Source: Nissolia schottii
Lineage: Eukaryota > Streptophyta > Magnoliopsida > Fabales > Fabaceae
Direction: 5' to 3'
Assembly: GCA_003254905.1 (NCBI GenBank)
Contig: QANU01044997.1
Coordinates: 32,525 to 96,524 of the forward strand
Length of the DNA: 64,000 nt
The notes below the pieces were generated by a model. It was given only the letters and a program-made list of their open reading frames with translations, had not been told where the DNA came from and ran no database searches. The number at the start of each line of letters is the position of its first letter. Position 1 is the stretch's first letter. Below, piece after piece: positions 1 to 11,975 of this stretch. A program made the translations under genes and the position numbers.

Positions 1-342
1 CTTAGCCTCGAGAGAGGCTTGTGACTATTAACCCCGACCATTAATCACTAAAGTAATTCAATAATTGGCTATAGGATAGCAATAGCAACATAGTCCACAC
101 TAACGGAAGTCATGTGTCCTAGCGTCTTCTCCCATCTAATTTTTGAATACATTCAATTGCTTGTTATTTTTTTTTATGGTTCTTAAATTAATCCAAAAAC
201 TCCAAAAACAACTTGCACTCAAATAACTAGAGTTACTTGCGTTAGTAAAATAACGTAGCTACTCAATCCTCGTGGGTACGACAACCCGAGTCCCAAAAAG
301 ACTCATTATTACTTGTCGCAACTACTAGTACACTTGCTAACA
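1..342 (+). mobile_element. LTR 3'-end fragment, Athila-like (Ty3/gypsy)
   Basis: The segment around 267-336 (cctcgtgggtacgac, then a short spacer and acttgtcgcaactactagtacacttgc) resembles the end of Athila/Tat-type gypsy LTRs, which carry a 'cctcgtgggttcgac ... cttgc' arrangement just before the primer-binding site. No primer-binding site or gag is recognisable after it, and the element runs off the left edge. The family call rests on recollection of this motif, not on an alignment. Confidence 0.35.
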
Positions 343-1329
343 TTAAGCACATCACTTTTTTATCCTCTACTTGCTTACACATTGCCTCCATTGGAACCAC
401 AATTCCCTCCCCTTTTTCCTCTCATTGGGCCACATGAGTATGCCCCTTTGAAGACCGACGAGCAACTTAAGGCCCTATGCAAGATACATTTTGAGGACAA
501 TGCTAACATTGGTTGGGAAAAGAAGATTGCTTGTGGTAATTCACATTCCTTCTCAATTAGAATAACTAATTCAAGGAGTGCAAGGACTAGGTGGAGCCTC
601 AAGGTTCTATAGTGATGGTTTTGTGTGGCTTAGAGAAGGGGGGTTGAATCTAAGCAAAGGTCATTTTTTTAAAAAAATATTGTTCTTTAAAATTTGTCTC
701 CTAAAATTTCAGGAGATATCTCCTAATTTTCTGGGAGACAAGTTTTCAAAAAAAAAAAACTCAATTTCTTAAAAATGAAAGCAGAATATATTTGAAGAGT
801 ACAGAATGTAAAAGATAGAGAGAAAAGAAAATTCACACAAGGATTTATACTGGCTCGATTCCTTAACGGGAATCTACGTCCAGTTCTTTAAACGCCAAAA
901 CCAATTTTCTTTCACACAAATTTCGAGTACAAAGAAAAATCAATAATTCCTTTCACTCAGGAACGCTCAAACCAAAACAGAAACTTGAAGCAAACTCTTT
1001 CTCTCAAGCTCTCTGTTACTCACCAAAAGAATTTTCAAAACATAAATATTTTCCAAACAATAAAGACACTTAATGATTTCAAACCAAAGTATAAACCAAA
1101 ATAATCAGAGATTGAGAGGTAAGTGGAGCTCTTGGAAGAAATATTCGAATAGTTTTTTTTTTTTTTTTTCCTCTAGTGTCTTGGTTTCTGAGTGATGAGG
1201 GATAGCTCTTTTATGCTTGACTCTTGAGTATTGAAGCTCAAGATTATCTCCTCTGTCTTTGCCATTCTTCCATGATTCCTCCTTACCATAACTCTTGTGC
1301 TTTCTTATTTTGTCTTCAATCAGCTTGAT
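343..1329. other. No gene recognised; imperfect palindrome at 693-742
   Basis: An open frame at 313-612 (+, 99 codons, non-ATG start) matches nothing I know and overlaps the LTR end. The stretch at 693-742 folds back: ttgtctcc pairs with ggagacaa and the centre is aggagatatctcct. The segment at 840-900 (tatactggctcgattcc, then acgtccag) looks like repeat DNA of unknown family. No gene is supported. Confidence 0.3.
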
Positions 1330-1740
1330 GTTCTCTCTTGACCGTTGCAAGGAAAGCTTCTTGATCCATAAATTTTGCTTTCCATTTTCTTGTATATTTC
1401 ACGTTTTTTTAGCTCCTGTAACCGTTGGAAGCTGACCTCTTTATTTCATGATTTTTGCTTTCCATTTCTTCTTGTATCCATCTCTTGAAGCTTTCCTTTT
1501 TGCTGAGCTTTACGTGATCTTCTTTCTTTCTTTAAATAAAAATATTGCTTTCCATTTCTTTGTATCCAGACCGTTTGCAAGGAGAGCTTCTTTGTATCAT
1601 GACTTTTGCTTTCCTATTTTTTATTGTATCCATCACGTTTTTAGCCTTCCTTTTTGGTGAGCTTTTTCACGTGACTATTGCTTTCCTTTTCTTTGTCTAT
1701 TTTCTTCACTCATGGCTATATTATAGCCTTTTTTTTATAT
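1330..1740. repeat. Degenerate tandem repeat, gctttcc-rich units
   Basis: The phrases 'ttgctttcc(a/t)tttctt...gtatcca', 'accgttgcaaggaaagctt' and 'gagctt..acgtga' recur in the same order about five times with unit length varying around 70-100 bp. Copies are visible near 1340, 1417, 1455, 1548 and 1607. Short open frames here (for example 1448-1660) follow from the pyrimidine bias and are not genes. Confidence 0.55.
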
Positions 1741-2607
1741 AGATAAGTTTCTTGAAGATAGCTTCCAATTATGTTGCTATCTCTATGGCACTTTATTTTG
1801 TTTCTCTTTCTTCTATTTACATTAATTTTGTTGACCACTTTTGCCTGCAACACGTTTTCCACTTCTTTCCTTTTTCCAAACTTATTTCTTGAATCTTCTA
1901 CCTAAAGTCTTGCTTTGTCAGTGTATGGAGACTTGTGTTTCCTTTTATTTCTCTTTTGTCTCATCTTGTCAATTCAAACTTTGCTGACATACTTTCAGCC
2001 ACAGTCCATGCTGTCCGAAATTTTTGCTGTCCATAGTCCCTTTCTTTCTTTATTTTCCTTGAGATATTATAACTGCTAACTTGGGACAAGAGGAAATGAT
2101 ATTGCTAATTACTTTAATTCATCCTGAAACACTAGCACACATATTAGAACGTTCATGCAATGTTTGTCATCATCAATTTTATTATTTTACAAATTTAATC
2201 AACATATAGCATATTTAAGCATGATCCTCTTTAAAAGGTCCCAACGTTCAACTTAAGGGCGTTAAATAAAAGTGTTGTGCGGGAGACAACTCACCATTAA
2301 CAAAAAAAAAAAAAAATCTTTGTTTCTAGTTTCTTCTACAATTTCTCGGATTGTTATGCATCTTTGTATATCGCTGTGACGACCTTATACCGCCACAATG
2401 ATCAAGATCACTATAGGTATCCTATGTTTGCCACAACGAACCTTAGGAAGTCAAACACCACTGCACTTTGGGGAATTATGCACTAAGGAAAATGCATTTA
2501 TGTAAGTACGAGGATGGTAATTCTTGAAAATTTTTGCTGCAGAATCTGGGTAATTGTAGAAACCTTCTTGTTTGCATGTTGTTTTATTTCATTAAAGTTG
2601 TCCTAAG
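1741..2607. other. Intergenic, nothing recognised
   Basis: T-rich sequence without a supportable open frame, inverted termini or RNA gene. The stretch at 2599-2607 carries the left target-site duplication of the next element. Confidence 0.4.
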
Positions 2608-3193
2608 AGTGGTTGTTAAACTCTCTAGTTAACTCGTAAACTTTTATGAGTTTACAATTTTACATCACAAAATGAGTTAACACTCATGTAAACTCTATTT
2701 TAGTAATCGTACGAGTTTAAGTAAGCTCTTGATTTGACGAACGAGTTTACGAGTTAAAATCAGCATACGAGTTTATGAGTTTAAATCAAAATGTACAAAT
2801 TTGACAACTTTGTTAGATACTTAACTGGCTTTATTTATGTTAGATAATATCTTTTAAGTTTATTAAGCAAATTTTATATATTTATATAATTGAGCTATGT
2901 TTTATCAAACTATAAAGTAATACACGTACAAAATAAAGAATGACATTACATCAAAGTGTCATGCATTAAAGTATGTTTTTATGATATTTCTTTCATTTAT
3001 TTTATTTTAAAGTTAATATTATTCAATGTCAATTATAAATACAATATTTAATCATGTTTAATTCCTAATTATATTGCTTATAACATATATTTTTTTACAT
3101 ATGTAAACTCTTACAAGTTTACGAGTTAAATTTACAATTCGAGTTTGTTAAGACTTCACGAGTTTACTTAAACTCTCGAGTTTAACAACATTG
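2608..3193. mobile_element. Non-autonomous hAT-like element, copy 1
   Basis: The 586-bp segment is flanked by an identical 8-bp duplication, gtcctaag (2600-2607 and 3194-3201), the size made by hAT transposases. Its ends are inverted: agtggttgttaaactc on the left, and caatgttgttaaactc as reverse complement of the right. Subterminal regions are full of aaactcgtaaact / gagtttacgag repeats in both orientations, as expected of hAT transposase binding sites. It has no coding capacity. A diverged, inverted copy lies at about 26385-26878. Confidence 0.75.
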
Positions 3194-4300
3194 GTCCTAA
3201 GGATCACATGTATTGATAAGATGTTGGAGAAACTATTTTTGATAGGACACTTGTTACATGTATTGTTGTTCACTTTGGCATAACGAAATAACCTTTGATA
3301 AATTTTTGAGCATGTATAATTGAATTAAAGATAAAACCTTGTGAGGATTGAGCCAAATTGGAAAGGATGACACCATTACATGTCACTTCCACTTTTTGTT
3401 GTGTGATACACTCATTTGAACATGTTCTAAAATTTTTCAAAGTCTCTTTTGCTATATTTTAATACATTGCATGCATGTGACATGATTAGGACACATTTGT
3501 TTTTAAATGTTTTCTCTTTGGCTTACCTTGTAAATAATTTTTTTCCTTTCTAGCCACTTTGAATTTTAGCTTTTTTCTTTAATAATTAGCACATTACAAA
3601 CTAATTTAACTTTTAAAAAAAATACACTCTCTACTTCTAAAAGCGCTAACAAAAACACACTCATTATTATATTGTTTAGGAGTATTTATCAATTATGGAT
3701 TTTTTTTTCAAAAGTAGGAAAGAAATCTACCTCGAATTCTGCTGTACATTTTTTAAAGATTTGTAGTCCTAATTCCAGTTTTCCAAACATTTTTAAATTG
3801 AGACTTATTTTTATTCCCAATTTTTCTTTTTAAAAAAACCATAATCTTGTAAAAAAATTCCAGATTACCGCAATCTCTCACACACATGTAGAGAGAGAGA
3901 GACGGACACACACGAGAATGTGGGCTTTTACCAAATTTTTCGTTACTTTTGCTTTGATTTTATTTTTTTTGTTTTTTCAATATTAAGTTTCTGCTCTTTG
4001 CCATTTGGACTCAGTTTTAAGTGGTGATATTTACAAGGACTAGAACAATATTATTAAAATATTTGTTATAAGGAAAGAAGAAAAGTTAATTTTGATAAGA
4101 ATTATACACATTCTAAATATTTATAGGAATCAAAATATTTTTCACAACAATAGTGATTAAAAGGGAGACCAAAAATCAAAACGTATTATATTTATTGAGA
4201 CTTAAACCATAATTTTATAATGAAAACATTTCACTATTAATGGGTTTGTCTTGGTCATCACAGGAATATTGTTAAAAATGGAAGGAATATATATATTTTC
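3194..4300. other. Intergenic, nothing recognised
   Basis: AT-rich sequence with a short (ga)n tract near 3892-3902. No open frame with a recognisable product and no element ends. Confidence 0.4.
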
Positions 4301-4545
4301 GAGTTAATACCCTATTTGGTAGTTGGACTTTACAATCTTATCTTATTTGGTCCCTCAACTTAAAAAGTGATAGGGTAATCCTGAACTTTGCAAACGTTGG
4401 ACTCGTTAGTCCCTACATCATGTCTCCAGAAATACTAACAAGTTTAACGTTTGCAAAGTCCATATACTAATTTATCATTTTTTTAAGTTGAGAGACCAAC
4501 TAAGGCACAGATGTAAAGTCCAATGACAAAATACAGTGTTAACCC
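4301..4545. mobile_element. Mutator-like foldback MITE, 245 bp
   Basis: A 9-bp direct duplication, tatattttc, flanks the element (4292-4300 and 4546-4554); 9 bp is the Mutator size. The two halves are inverted copies: gagttaatac... and its counterpart gggttaacac..., then ttggactttaca, ggtc(c/t)ctcaactta and gactttgcaaacgtt in the same order on opposite strands. The whole element can fold into one long imperfect hairpin. No coding capacity. Confidence 0.75.
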
Positions 4546-5261
4546 TATATTTTCCATGAACTTGACTCACAAAAGAAAAATGTTTCCTTTAAATTGTTAA
4601 TTATTATTATTATTATTCATCGGAACTCTTCAAATTGTCATTGTGGAACGACACACGTATAGAAGCATGTATTAGTTTTACGTGTTTTACCTAATTCTAT
4701 GTGGTTTCACTAATAGAATCAAAGTCTAAATCAACTCCAAAATTATTTTAGTTTGGGCAGAAGATGATCTGCTCATCAAACAATAATAAAGGATACTTTT
4801 TTTTTTTTTGTGCTGATAATATATAAAGGATACTTTGATCATATGTTTAATTGATGTGAGACTTAGCACACAACTAATTATTATTCACTTGCAGTGCAAT
4901 ACATTGTCTTCGATAAATTAAACGTGAATCATATTTGGAGGCTTTGCTTTTACTCCTGAAATAATGCGAAACATGTTTGCCGATTCATTATTGACAATTG
5001 TCCCTTAAGTCAAAGAACTTTGGAGACAATGAGATAAGACTAATTAAAATGAACGTGATGTATAACTAATAGTCAGAAGCTTGAATGCAGCAAGAAAAAC
5101 GACATTTTTGTAAGATTGGCTTGAATAATTGGGGGAATTAGAATGGTATCAAGGATGACATCGTGGTGCCATTAGATCCAAGTACTTAAAAAAAATAAAA
5201 TTAGGTGAAGTAATTGTTATGCCATGAATAGTTAAGTGAAAATAATAAAATGGTAAAGAAA

Positions 5262-5835
5262 CTATGTTACACGGATACGATATCGGTATCGGATATGAAT
5301 ATGGGTATGAGGTATGCAATTTTTTGAAAAATAGGGACGAGTACACCAAATATGTATATATATATATATAAATTATATAAATTTAATAAATTACATATAA
5401 TAAAAATAATTTCACAAGATAACTAATGTATATATTCAATCCAAAATCAACTCCACATGAAAAATCCAAAATCATATTTCTTCATTTCTTTCTAAAAAAA
5501 ATAGCAGAAGAAAAGAGGAACTAGAGCTCGCCAAAGACAAGGTCGCGCCAGAGATAACGGCGTAAATTAAAGAAGGAGGCGTAGAGCATTGAAAGAGAAG
5601 TTAAGACATTACATTTTTTTTATTTAAGTCTGATTAGTAAGTCAAACTTAAAAAAAAACAACTCAAAATGACGTAGTTTTGGTCATCTGACGTACCTAGC
5701 CACACCCAGAGTTGTACCCGTTCTATTTAAAAAAAAAAAAATTGGGTACATACGCACAACATGCCCGTACCCGTACCCGGTACGTACCCATACAGGTACT
5801 TCTCCAAATTTTGGAGTACTTCCCATGCAACATAG
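5262..5835. mobile_element. hAT-like non-autonomous element, 574 bp
   Basis: The terminal sequences ctatgttacacgg (left) and ctatgttgcatgg (reverse complement of right) are inverted. They are flanked by taaagaaa (5254-5261) and tagagaaa (5836-5843), an 8-bp duplication with one mismatch. Subterminal DNA is rich in ggtatcggatatg / gtacccgtacccgg repeats near both ends. No coding capacity. The superfamily is inferred from duplication length. Confidence 0.6.
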
Positions 5836-6055
5836 TAGAGAAATGTTGTGTACAACTCAAAATCTATCAACTATATTATATAACTCACTCTCTTTAATAT
5901 GTGTTTTTTCCCTTTTCTCTTATTCTTTATTTTTTCTCTCTTCTCCCCCAATCTCCCATCATTTTTTTTTCGTTTCCATCTTATTCTTTATGAATCCAAG
6001 AGTTTTCATTTTCATGTATATCATATTCGTTGTTTTTAGTTTTTCAAATGTGTAG

Positions 6056-6480
6056 AAAAGTTTGTGCATGCTTCTTCAAATGTTTGTGCATGTGTATAAA
6101 AAAGTTTGTACATTCTTGTTCAAAAATTTGTGCATGTGAACACAAAAGTTTTCTTCTTTGTATTCATTTTCGTTTACGTTTCCGTCATATATTTTGTTTC
6201 TAGTGGTTGAAAAGTTTGTGCACGTCAGTTCAAAAGTTTGTACACTTGCTTTAAACTGTTTGTTCATGGTAGAGAGTGAGTCCACGGGCATAGAGTATGA
6301 GTAGAAGGATGGAGAGAGAGCGCGACAATTACTTTTCACTATTTAATGCGCCGCAAATCTAGTTTTATTTGGTTTCGTATTCGAAAAAATTTGTGCATGT
6401 GTGTAGAAAAAGTTTGTGCATGTATATGCAAAAGCTTGTGCACTCGGTGTCACTGTGTAGACTATGAGTTGGTAGCATGA
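6056..6480. repeat. Interspersed 'gtttgtgca' repeat cluster
   Basis: The words aaa(a)gtttgtgcatg, gtttgtacat and tttgtgcac occur about ten times at irregular spacing. The same vocabulary appears at 39656-40435, 61620-61880 and (reverse complement) 62763-63057. Near 6345-6370 the string aatgcgccgcaaatctagtt resembles a Helitron 3' end, but no matching 5' end was found, so this is left as a repeat cluster. Confidence 0.4.
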
Positions 6481-6629
6481 TTGGTAGCATTTGGGTTGTA
6501 CCCCTAGCATTACTCTTAATTATGTAGAAATTTGTAAAAAGGGAAAACTCAAATGTAAAATTTTCATCTTTAATTTTTCATGATTAGAATATATTTGATT
6601 TAATATAATATTTAAAAGTTTTTTCTGGG

Positions 6630-7947
6630 GTTGTATAATACCTTATTTGATTTCTAAACTTTTCACACTTACCCTACTTAGTCCCTAGACTTTTAATAAA
6701 TACACGTTAATCTCTAAATTTTTCCTGTTGGACTCATTAATCCCTCTGTCCTCTAGACCCCTAACGATTGTTGATGTGTCCATTAACAACGACATTTTCT
6801 CTCTCCTCTTTCCTAGTCAGACCACAATGTTGTTTTGATGGTCCAGGGACCAACTTGGCCAAAAAAAATCTAGGGACCAGCCTAGCCAAAATAGTTCAAG
6901 GACTACTTAGTCTTTGCATTCCCATAACCATAAGTTCCTCCACCTTAACCTTGAGTCTACCACCTCCACCTTTAGCCTACCACCACCACCACCGGCCCAC
7001 ATTCCCACTACCACCATCACTCATACCCCAAAAGAAAAATTAAACACAAGAAGCAGAGCCGACTCCACACCCACAAAACGCACCAGTCACCCAGAGATTA
7101 AAGTTAAAGCCAACCAACACCCAACTCTGTCCAATTTTCTAAAGAATTTTATGTATAAGGCTTGTTAGGGGTCGAAGTCCCCTAAGCATTGGTCACGACT
7201 CTAATAGGGTTGTGACACAAATTACAATTTTAATCTCAATTATAAGAGTTGTTTGTATTTATGTACCCATTGAATAAGACTACCTTCGATAAAAATATAC
7301 ATGTGAGATAACAAGAAGAACAATTGGAAATTTTCAAATCTAAGCTATACGTGTAGGGTAAATTATAAGCCAACCATATAATTGCGATTAGCATTCAATG
7401 AATCTGAGTGCTACCAAATGCATTGGAATGGATTCGGACTACATGTGATTTGAATGGCTTGCAAATACTGCTGGCGACATAGCAATAATTTGACAATGAT
7501 ATGATATCCGACCAAGATGACTAATGACAATACCAACACAGTGATCCCACCATCTTGTTTTACATCAAATTAACCCTACGTTTGACAAGAAATTGGCCTA
7601 CGATTAGCTCTCAGAACAGGGAATTCACTTCTATATATAAATTCAATTCCTCTTTTTGAACCACTTTATCGTCGCATAATTTCTCGCATCTATCAATAAA
7701 AAAATATTATATCTTCTTAACAAATATATTTAACTATTATCTTGACAACCTTAAGAATGACACTTGACCATAAATTTTTCTTTTTTTTTTTATTTTATCT
7801 TAAAAAATTGTCAAGTGTTATTCTAGATTTGTTAGGAGAATATATAAACATATTTGTTAAGAGGTTCGATCAATATAACATTGCTCATTTATAATATATT
7901 TATTACAAGGATAATTAGAGATATTTGTTAACAACGATATAACATTG

Positions 7948-7950
<3 letters not shown>
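6630..7950. other. Degraded MITE sequence and intergenic DNA
   Basis: The segment at 6630-6915 carries phrases typical of Mutator-like MITEs (taccctacttagtccctagac, then ggtccagggaccaacttggcc) but no clean ends or duplication. Two adjacent small hairpins occur at 7165-7185 (ttagggg/cccctaa) and 7192-7216 (gtcacgac/gttgtgac). Proline/serine-rich open frames at 6768-7168 come from ccacca-rich DNA and are not supported as genes. Confidence 0.35.

Positions 7951-7989
<39 letters not shown>
7951..7989. repeat. (AT)n microsatellite
   Basis: About 19 uninterrupted AT dinucleotides. Confidence 0.95.
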
Positions 7990-7993
<4 letters not shown>

Positions 7994-8502
7994 GATAAAA
8001 ATTTAGATAGAAAAATAGCAATTTTAAAAGAAAATTTTAATCTAATAAATATCAAAAGTAAATATATTTTATAGTCCTTATATGTTAAAGTTGACATCAT
8101 TTTAATTTTTAAAAAAAAATTTATATCAATTTAGTCATAATACTTTAAATTTTGACATCAACTTTATTTTTCTATCAAATTCTCAAGACTAAATTAAGTT
8201 ACTATTTTTTGACCGAAAGATAAAATCAATATCAAACTTCAAAGTATTAAAAATAAATTGATGACAAACTTTTTTTTATAGAAAATCAATTTTAAAATGT
8301 TAGGTTAAGACTTAAAAGAATTCAAATATCAAATACATATCCTACATGAAGTTAATGAAAATTGAAGAGGGTTTGAATGAAAAGTTGGTTAAACTTAATT
8401 ATGAACTATAGATTAATGCTAGATTGTCATAATTTTTTTTTTAAAAAATAAGGATGAAATTGGATTAAATAAAGTGATATGACTCACTTATTATTAATCT
8501 AA

Positions 8503-9054
8503 GGGGGTGTTCGACACATTGTCTCCAAGATTACTAGGTAATCTGGATTACCTTTTAGAAAGATTATCACTTATTAAATTGTTGATAGTGTTACATTGTT
8601 GTGTTTGGTATGCACAAGTCATGTAACTAAGAATTTACATTACCTTGTATGGTATATAAAAAAGATTACGATGTAATATACATCAATTATTATTATTATT
8701 TTGTTATTACTACTATTACTTTTATTATTATTATTAGTATTTATATTTTATTATTATTATTACTATTTTATTTTCATTATTATTTTTATAATAATTATTT
8801 TTATTTTTATAATTATTTTTATTTTATTATCATTACTATTATTATTATTATTTATGATTACTTGTAGGTGATCATTCAGATAGAAACTTCTCATAGAGGT
8901 AATCCACATTACCACTTTAAAAACAATGTGGATTACTAGAGTAATCCAAATTACCAACAATCATGTTGTACAAAATAAGTTAATGTGAATTATTAAGTAA
9001 TTTAAAATTCAAATTACCACTAATCTGAATTGATTATCTTATATTACACGCCCC
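8503..9054. mobile_element. Tourist/PIF-Harbinger-like MITE, 552 bp
   Basis: The ends are gggggtgttcg on the left and ggggcgtgtaat as reverse complement of the right. They are flanked by the 3-bp duplication taa (8500-8502 and 9055-9057), typical of PIF/Harbinger. Both subterminal regions carry inverted copies of taatctggattacc-like words. The interior (8685-8850) is a long imperfect (att)n tract, probably expanded after insertion. The short Ile/Tyr-rich open frames inside are low-complexity artefacts. Confidence 0.65.
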
Positions 9055-9627
9055 TAAAATTTATCATACATGTCACTATTTTGACAATTAAAATTAGGAG
9101 AAAAAATTATGAAATTAAAGAATTTCCATGAGTCATACATGCCAAAAGGTTTATTATATATAACAACTGATTACAAGAATAATTTATTAGGGAAAAAAAC
9201 CTTGTCGATAACAAGTCGGTAAAAATAAATCTACGAACAAGGAAAGAAATAAGATATTTGAATATAAACTTAATCTAAATCCTAATAAAAGTAATGCTAT
9301 CTTTTTCCAATCTTTTAAAAGAGTGAGAGAGAAAGACAACTATTTATACTAATGTGATAAGATTTAATTGATTAACAATTAAAAAACACTTTGTACTATC
9401 AATAAATAGAAATTAAACTCAAAAAAAATGTTATGCTACAATGTGTTAAAAATAAAATATATTTAGGAGATTTAATTTATTAATTTATAAATTCTTATAA
9501 AAATATTTTTGATACTCTTTTTGTTCTTATAAATTCTTACAACTAATATTTGATATTTTATTTTTATTCTTTCTTAAAAATATCAAACATTGTGTAAAAA
9601 TAAAAATGAGTTGGTTAATTTATTAGG

Positions 9628-9901
9628 GGATTTTTTACATTTGTATGGATGCAAAAATAAGTTAATCCAAATGTATGGGTGTGGGAAAAAAATTACGAAT
9701 GTATGGTTCAACGTTCTGAATTCGCCACCTTTTGTAACAAATTCAGAAATCTGACTTTTTTTTATTTAAAAAAAAGGGGTTCTGAATTCGCTACTCCCGT
9801 GACAAATTTAGAACAGTGCCCCATACATTGGTAATTTCTTATTCTGGTATATATTTTCGGATTTCAATACCCCTAAACCCATGTATATGTCTTTTTCCCC
9901 C
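9628..9901. mobile_element. Foldback MITE, 274 bp
   Basis: Flanked by the direct duplication ttattagg (9620-9627 and 9902-9909). The ends are inverted: ggattttttacatttgtatgg, and gggggaaaaagacatatacatgg as reverse complement of the right end. Internally ttctgaattcgc(c/t)ac occurs twice (near 9715 and 9780) as direct copies. The duplication is 8 bp, or 9 bp with a t/c mismatch, so hAT or Mutator cannot be decided. Confidence 0.6.
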
Positions 9902-9909
9902 TTATTAGG

Positions 9910-10989
9910 TGTCATGAATAATAAAAATATCCATTAAAAAAATTACTTATTCAAAACAGTGAAAGTGCGAAGGATTGTCCTTCATGAAAACTTGGAAGAG
10001 TGAGGCACCAGAGAAAGGAGATAATGTTGTTTCAGACAAGAAGATACGATTGAAGAAACTTAGACAGCGACATCAAGTACGTACACGTGTGGTGTCCCTT
10101 TGACAAGACATTTCATGGGTCCCAAATAACCCAATCCACACGGGAGGATTGGTACGATCAATGGCCCCACATAGTGAAAGAGGCTACCAGGCACACAAAC
10201 AAGCACACATGTACGCAACACACACAACTCCAAAACACAACCCACTTTTGTAGCGTTGTGTGTCCTTTTGGTCTGCATCCATGCACGTATATACATCCAA
10301 GCCCATTCGTGCGTTGCCTTAACCTCATTTCATCTACCTTTCCTAATTGGACCTACCACTTATATGATTATATTCAACTGCTCTATAAGATAAGTGCGCA
10401 ACATTATTACGGATAATTGGAGAGAAAGACATGTTATCTCTTCCATATTTTATATGTATACTTTGTTAAAATTTGAAATTAAAATTAATAAAATGAATTC
10501 AAATTTTAATAAGTATATATATATATATATAAATGAATAAATTAGGCTAAAATTGAAGATTTTCAAGCATTTCTCATAATTGGATATGAAAGTACTTTGT
10601 AAGTTTGATGAGAATCTAATCTAAACCTTTGATGGAATAACAATAGTTCAAAATTAAAATTATTTGTAACAAATTCTAGATAAAAGATCATCGGTTTTTA
10701 GTTACAATTATGCTAGATCTTGAAATGGTATGAATTAAAGGTACAAATAAGGTTAGGTTAAACAAGAGCTAAATTCAGCTTGATTGTTTGTTTGTGTCAT
10801 TTTTTAGAGATCAGACTCGGACCATTGACTACTTAACTAATAATTGAGTTAAACTGAATATTTATAAAACATATTAAGATTTAGGCATTATGTACAGTAA
10901 ACTGATAAAGTTTTAAATGTAAGAAATCAAGCACAAAAGATATTGTAAAATTCATATTTTAAAAAGAAATTATATCAATATCTTCAAAA
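9910..10989. other. Intergenic, no supported gene
   Basis: The interval at 10060-10416 holds open frames on both strands over a c/a-rich segment (acacacaactcc and similar). None resembles a known protein and none has a believable context. A short (at)n tract lies at about 10514-10531. Confidence 0.35.
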
Positions 10990-11975
10990 AGATTTTGATT
11001 TGGTTCTTGCACAAGAAGAAATGTTGTGGTTCCAAAAGTCTTGCGAGAAATGAGTGAGGTACAGTAATAAGAAATCAGATTTCTTTCATGCACAAACGGT
11101 AGTGTGTCATTGTAGAAATAAGATTGAGGGTATACCTTCGGATGATATTTGGTGCACTGATGATGATGATGATGTTCTAAAGGTTTTTGTAAGGCCTATT
11201 AGCTTATTAATGTTCTCTTTGAGGTAATGACTACAGTTCTTGTTAATAGATTTCATATGTCCTCTCTAAAACAGTTTCATCAGTGGTCATGGGTTTGCAG
11301 ATAATGTCATTATTGCCCAGGAATTGATTCATCACATGTGCACAAGTCTAAGGAAAGAGTGGGGCTCTGTGATTTTTAAGGTTGATCTCAAGAAGGTTTA
11401 TGATAATGTGGATTAGGGTTTATTGAAGAAAACTGTATAGGACTTTGGCTTTCTGGCCGGAGGAGGTTGTTTCTCATATTATATTCTATGTTACCTCTAC
11501 TTTTCTATACTTGCTTTGGAATGAAGTTCGTCTTGATCCTTTTTCGCCTTATCGCAATTTATGACAAGGAGACCTCCTCTCTACTTATTTGTTTGTTCTT
11601 TGTATGGAGAAAATGGTCATGCTTATTAAAAGAGTGTGAATGACCATGCCTGGCAACCAATTAAAATTACCAGGGGCAGTGTCAGATTATCTCTTCTTCT
11701 TTTTTTAATGATGATATGTTATTGTTTGCTAAGGTGAAAGCTATTCATGCAAGGAAGATTATGGATATTTTGCGTTAGTTTGAGATGGCTTCTGGTTTGT
11801 GTGTGAATGTGCGTAAGTCAAAAAGTTTTTGCTCTCAAAGTGTTCCTTGAAGCACTAAAGCGCATATATATTCTTGCTATTACGTTGATTCCTCTTTGCA
11901 CCAACCTGGATAATTATTTGGTCTCCCCCCTTTTTCAAGAGAGAAATGAGAAGGAGGATTTTTATTTTCTGGCTG
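10990..11975 (+). pseudogene. LINE (L1-type) ORF2 reverse-transcriptase fragment, 5' part
   Basis: Reading across several frames gives a decayed L1-type ORF2 from the endonuclease-RT linker into the RT domain. Near 11010 it reads LAQEEMLWFQKS and DFFHAQTVVC; near 11380, VDLKKVYDNVD (consensus KxDLxKAYDxVxW); near 11705, FNDDMLLFAK (catalytic box consensus FADD, alanine replaced by asparagine); near 11740-11820, HARKIMDILR and CVNVRKSKSF. Stops and frameshifts abound, so it is not functional. It is interrupted at 11975 by a solo LTR and resumes at 13840, which shows the LINE is the older insertion. Confidence 0.8.

Noticed and set aside
8649..8960. Ile/Tyr- and Asn/Lys-rich open frames
   Set aside because: They read through an (att)n microsatellite inside a MITE.
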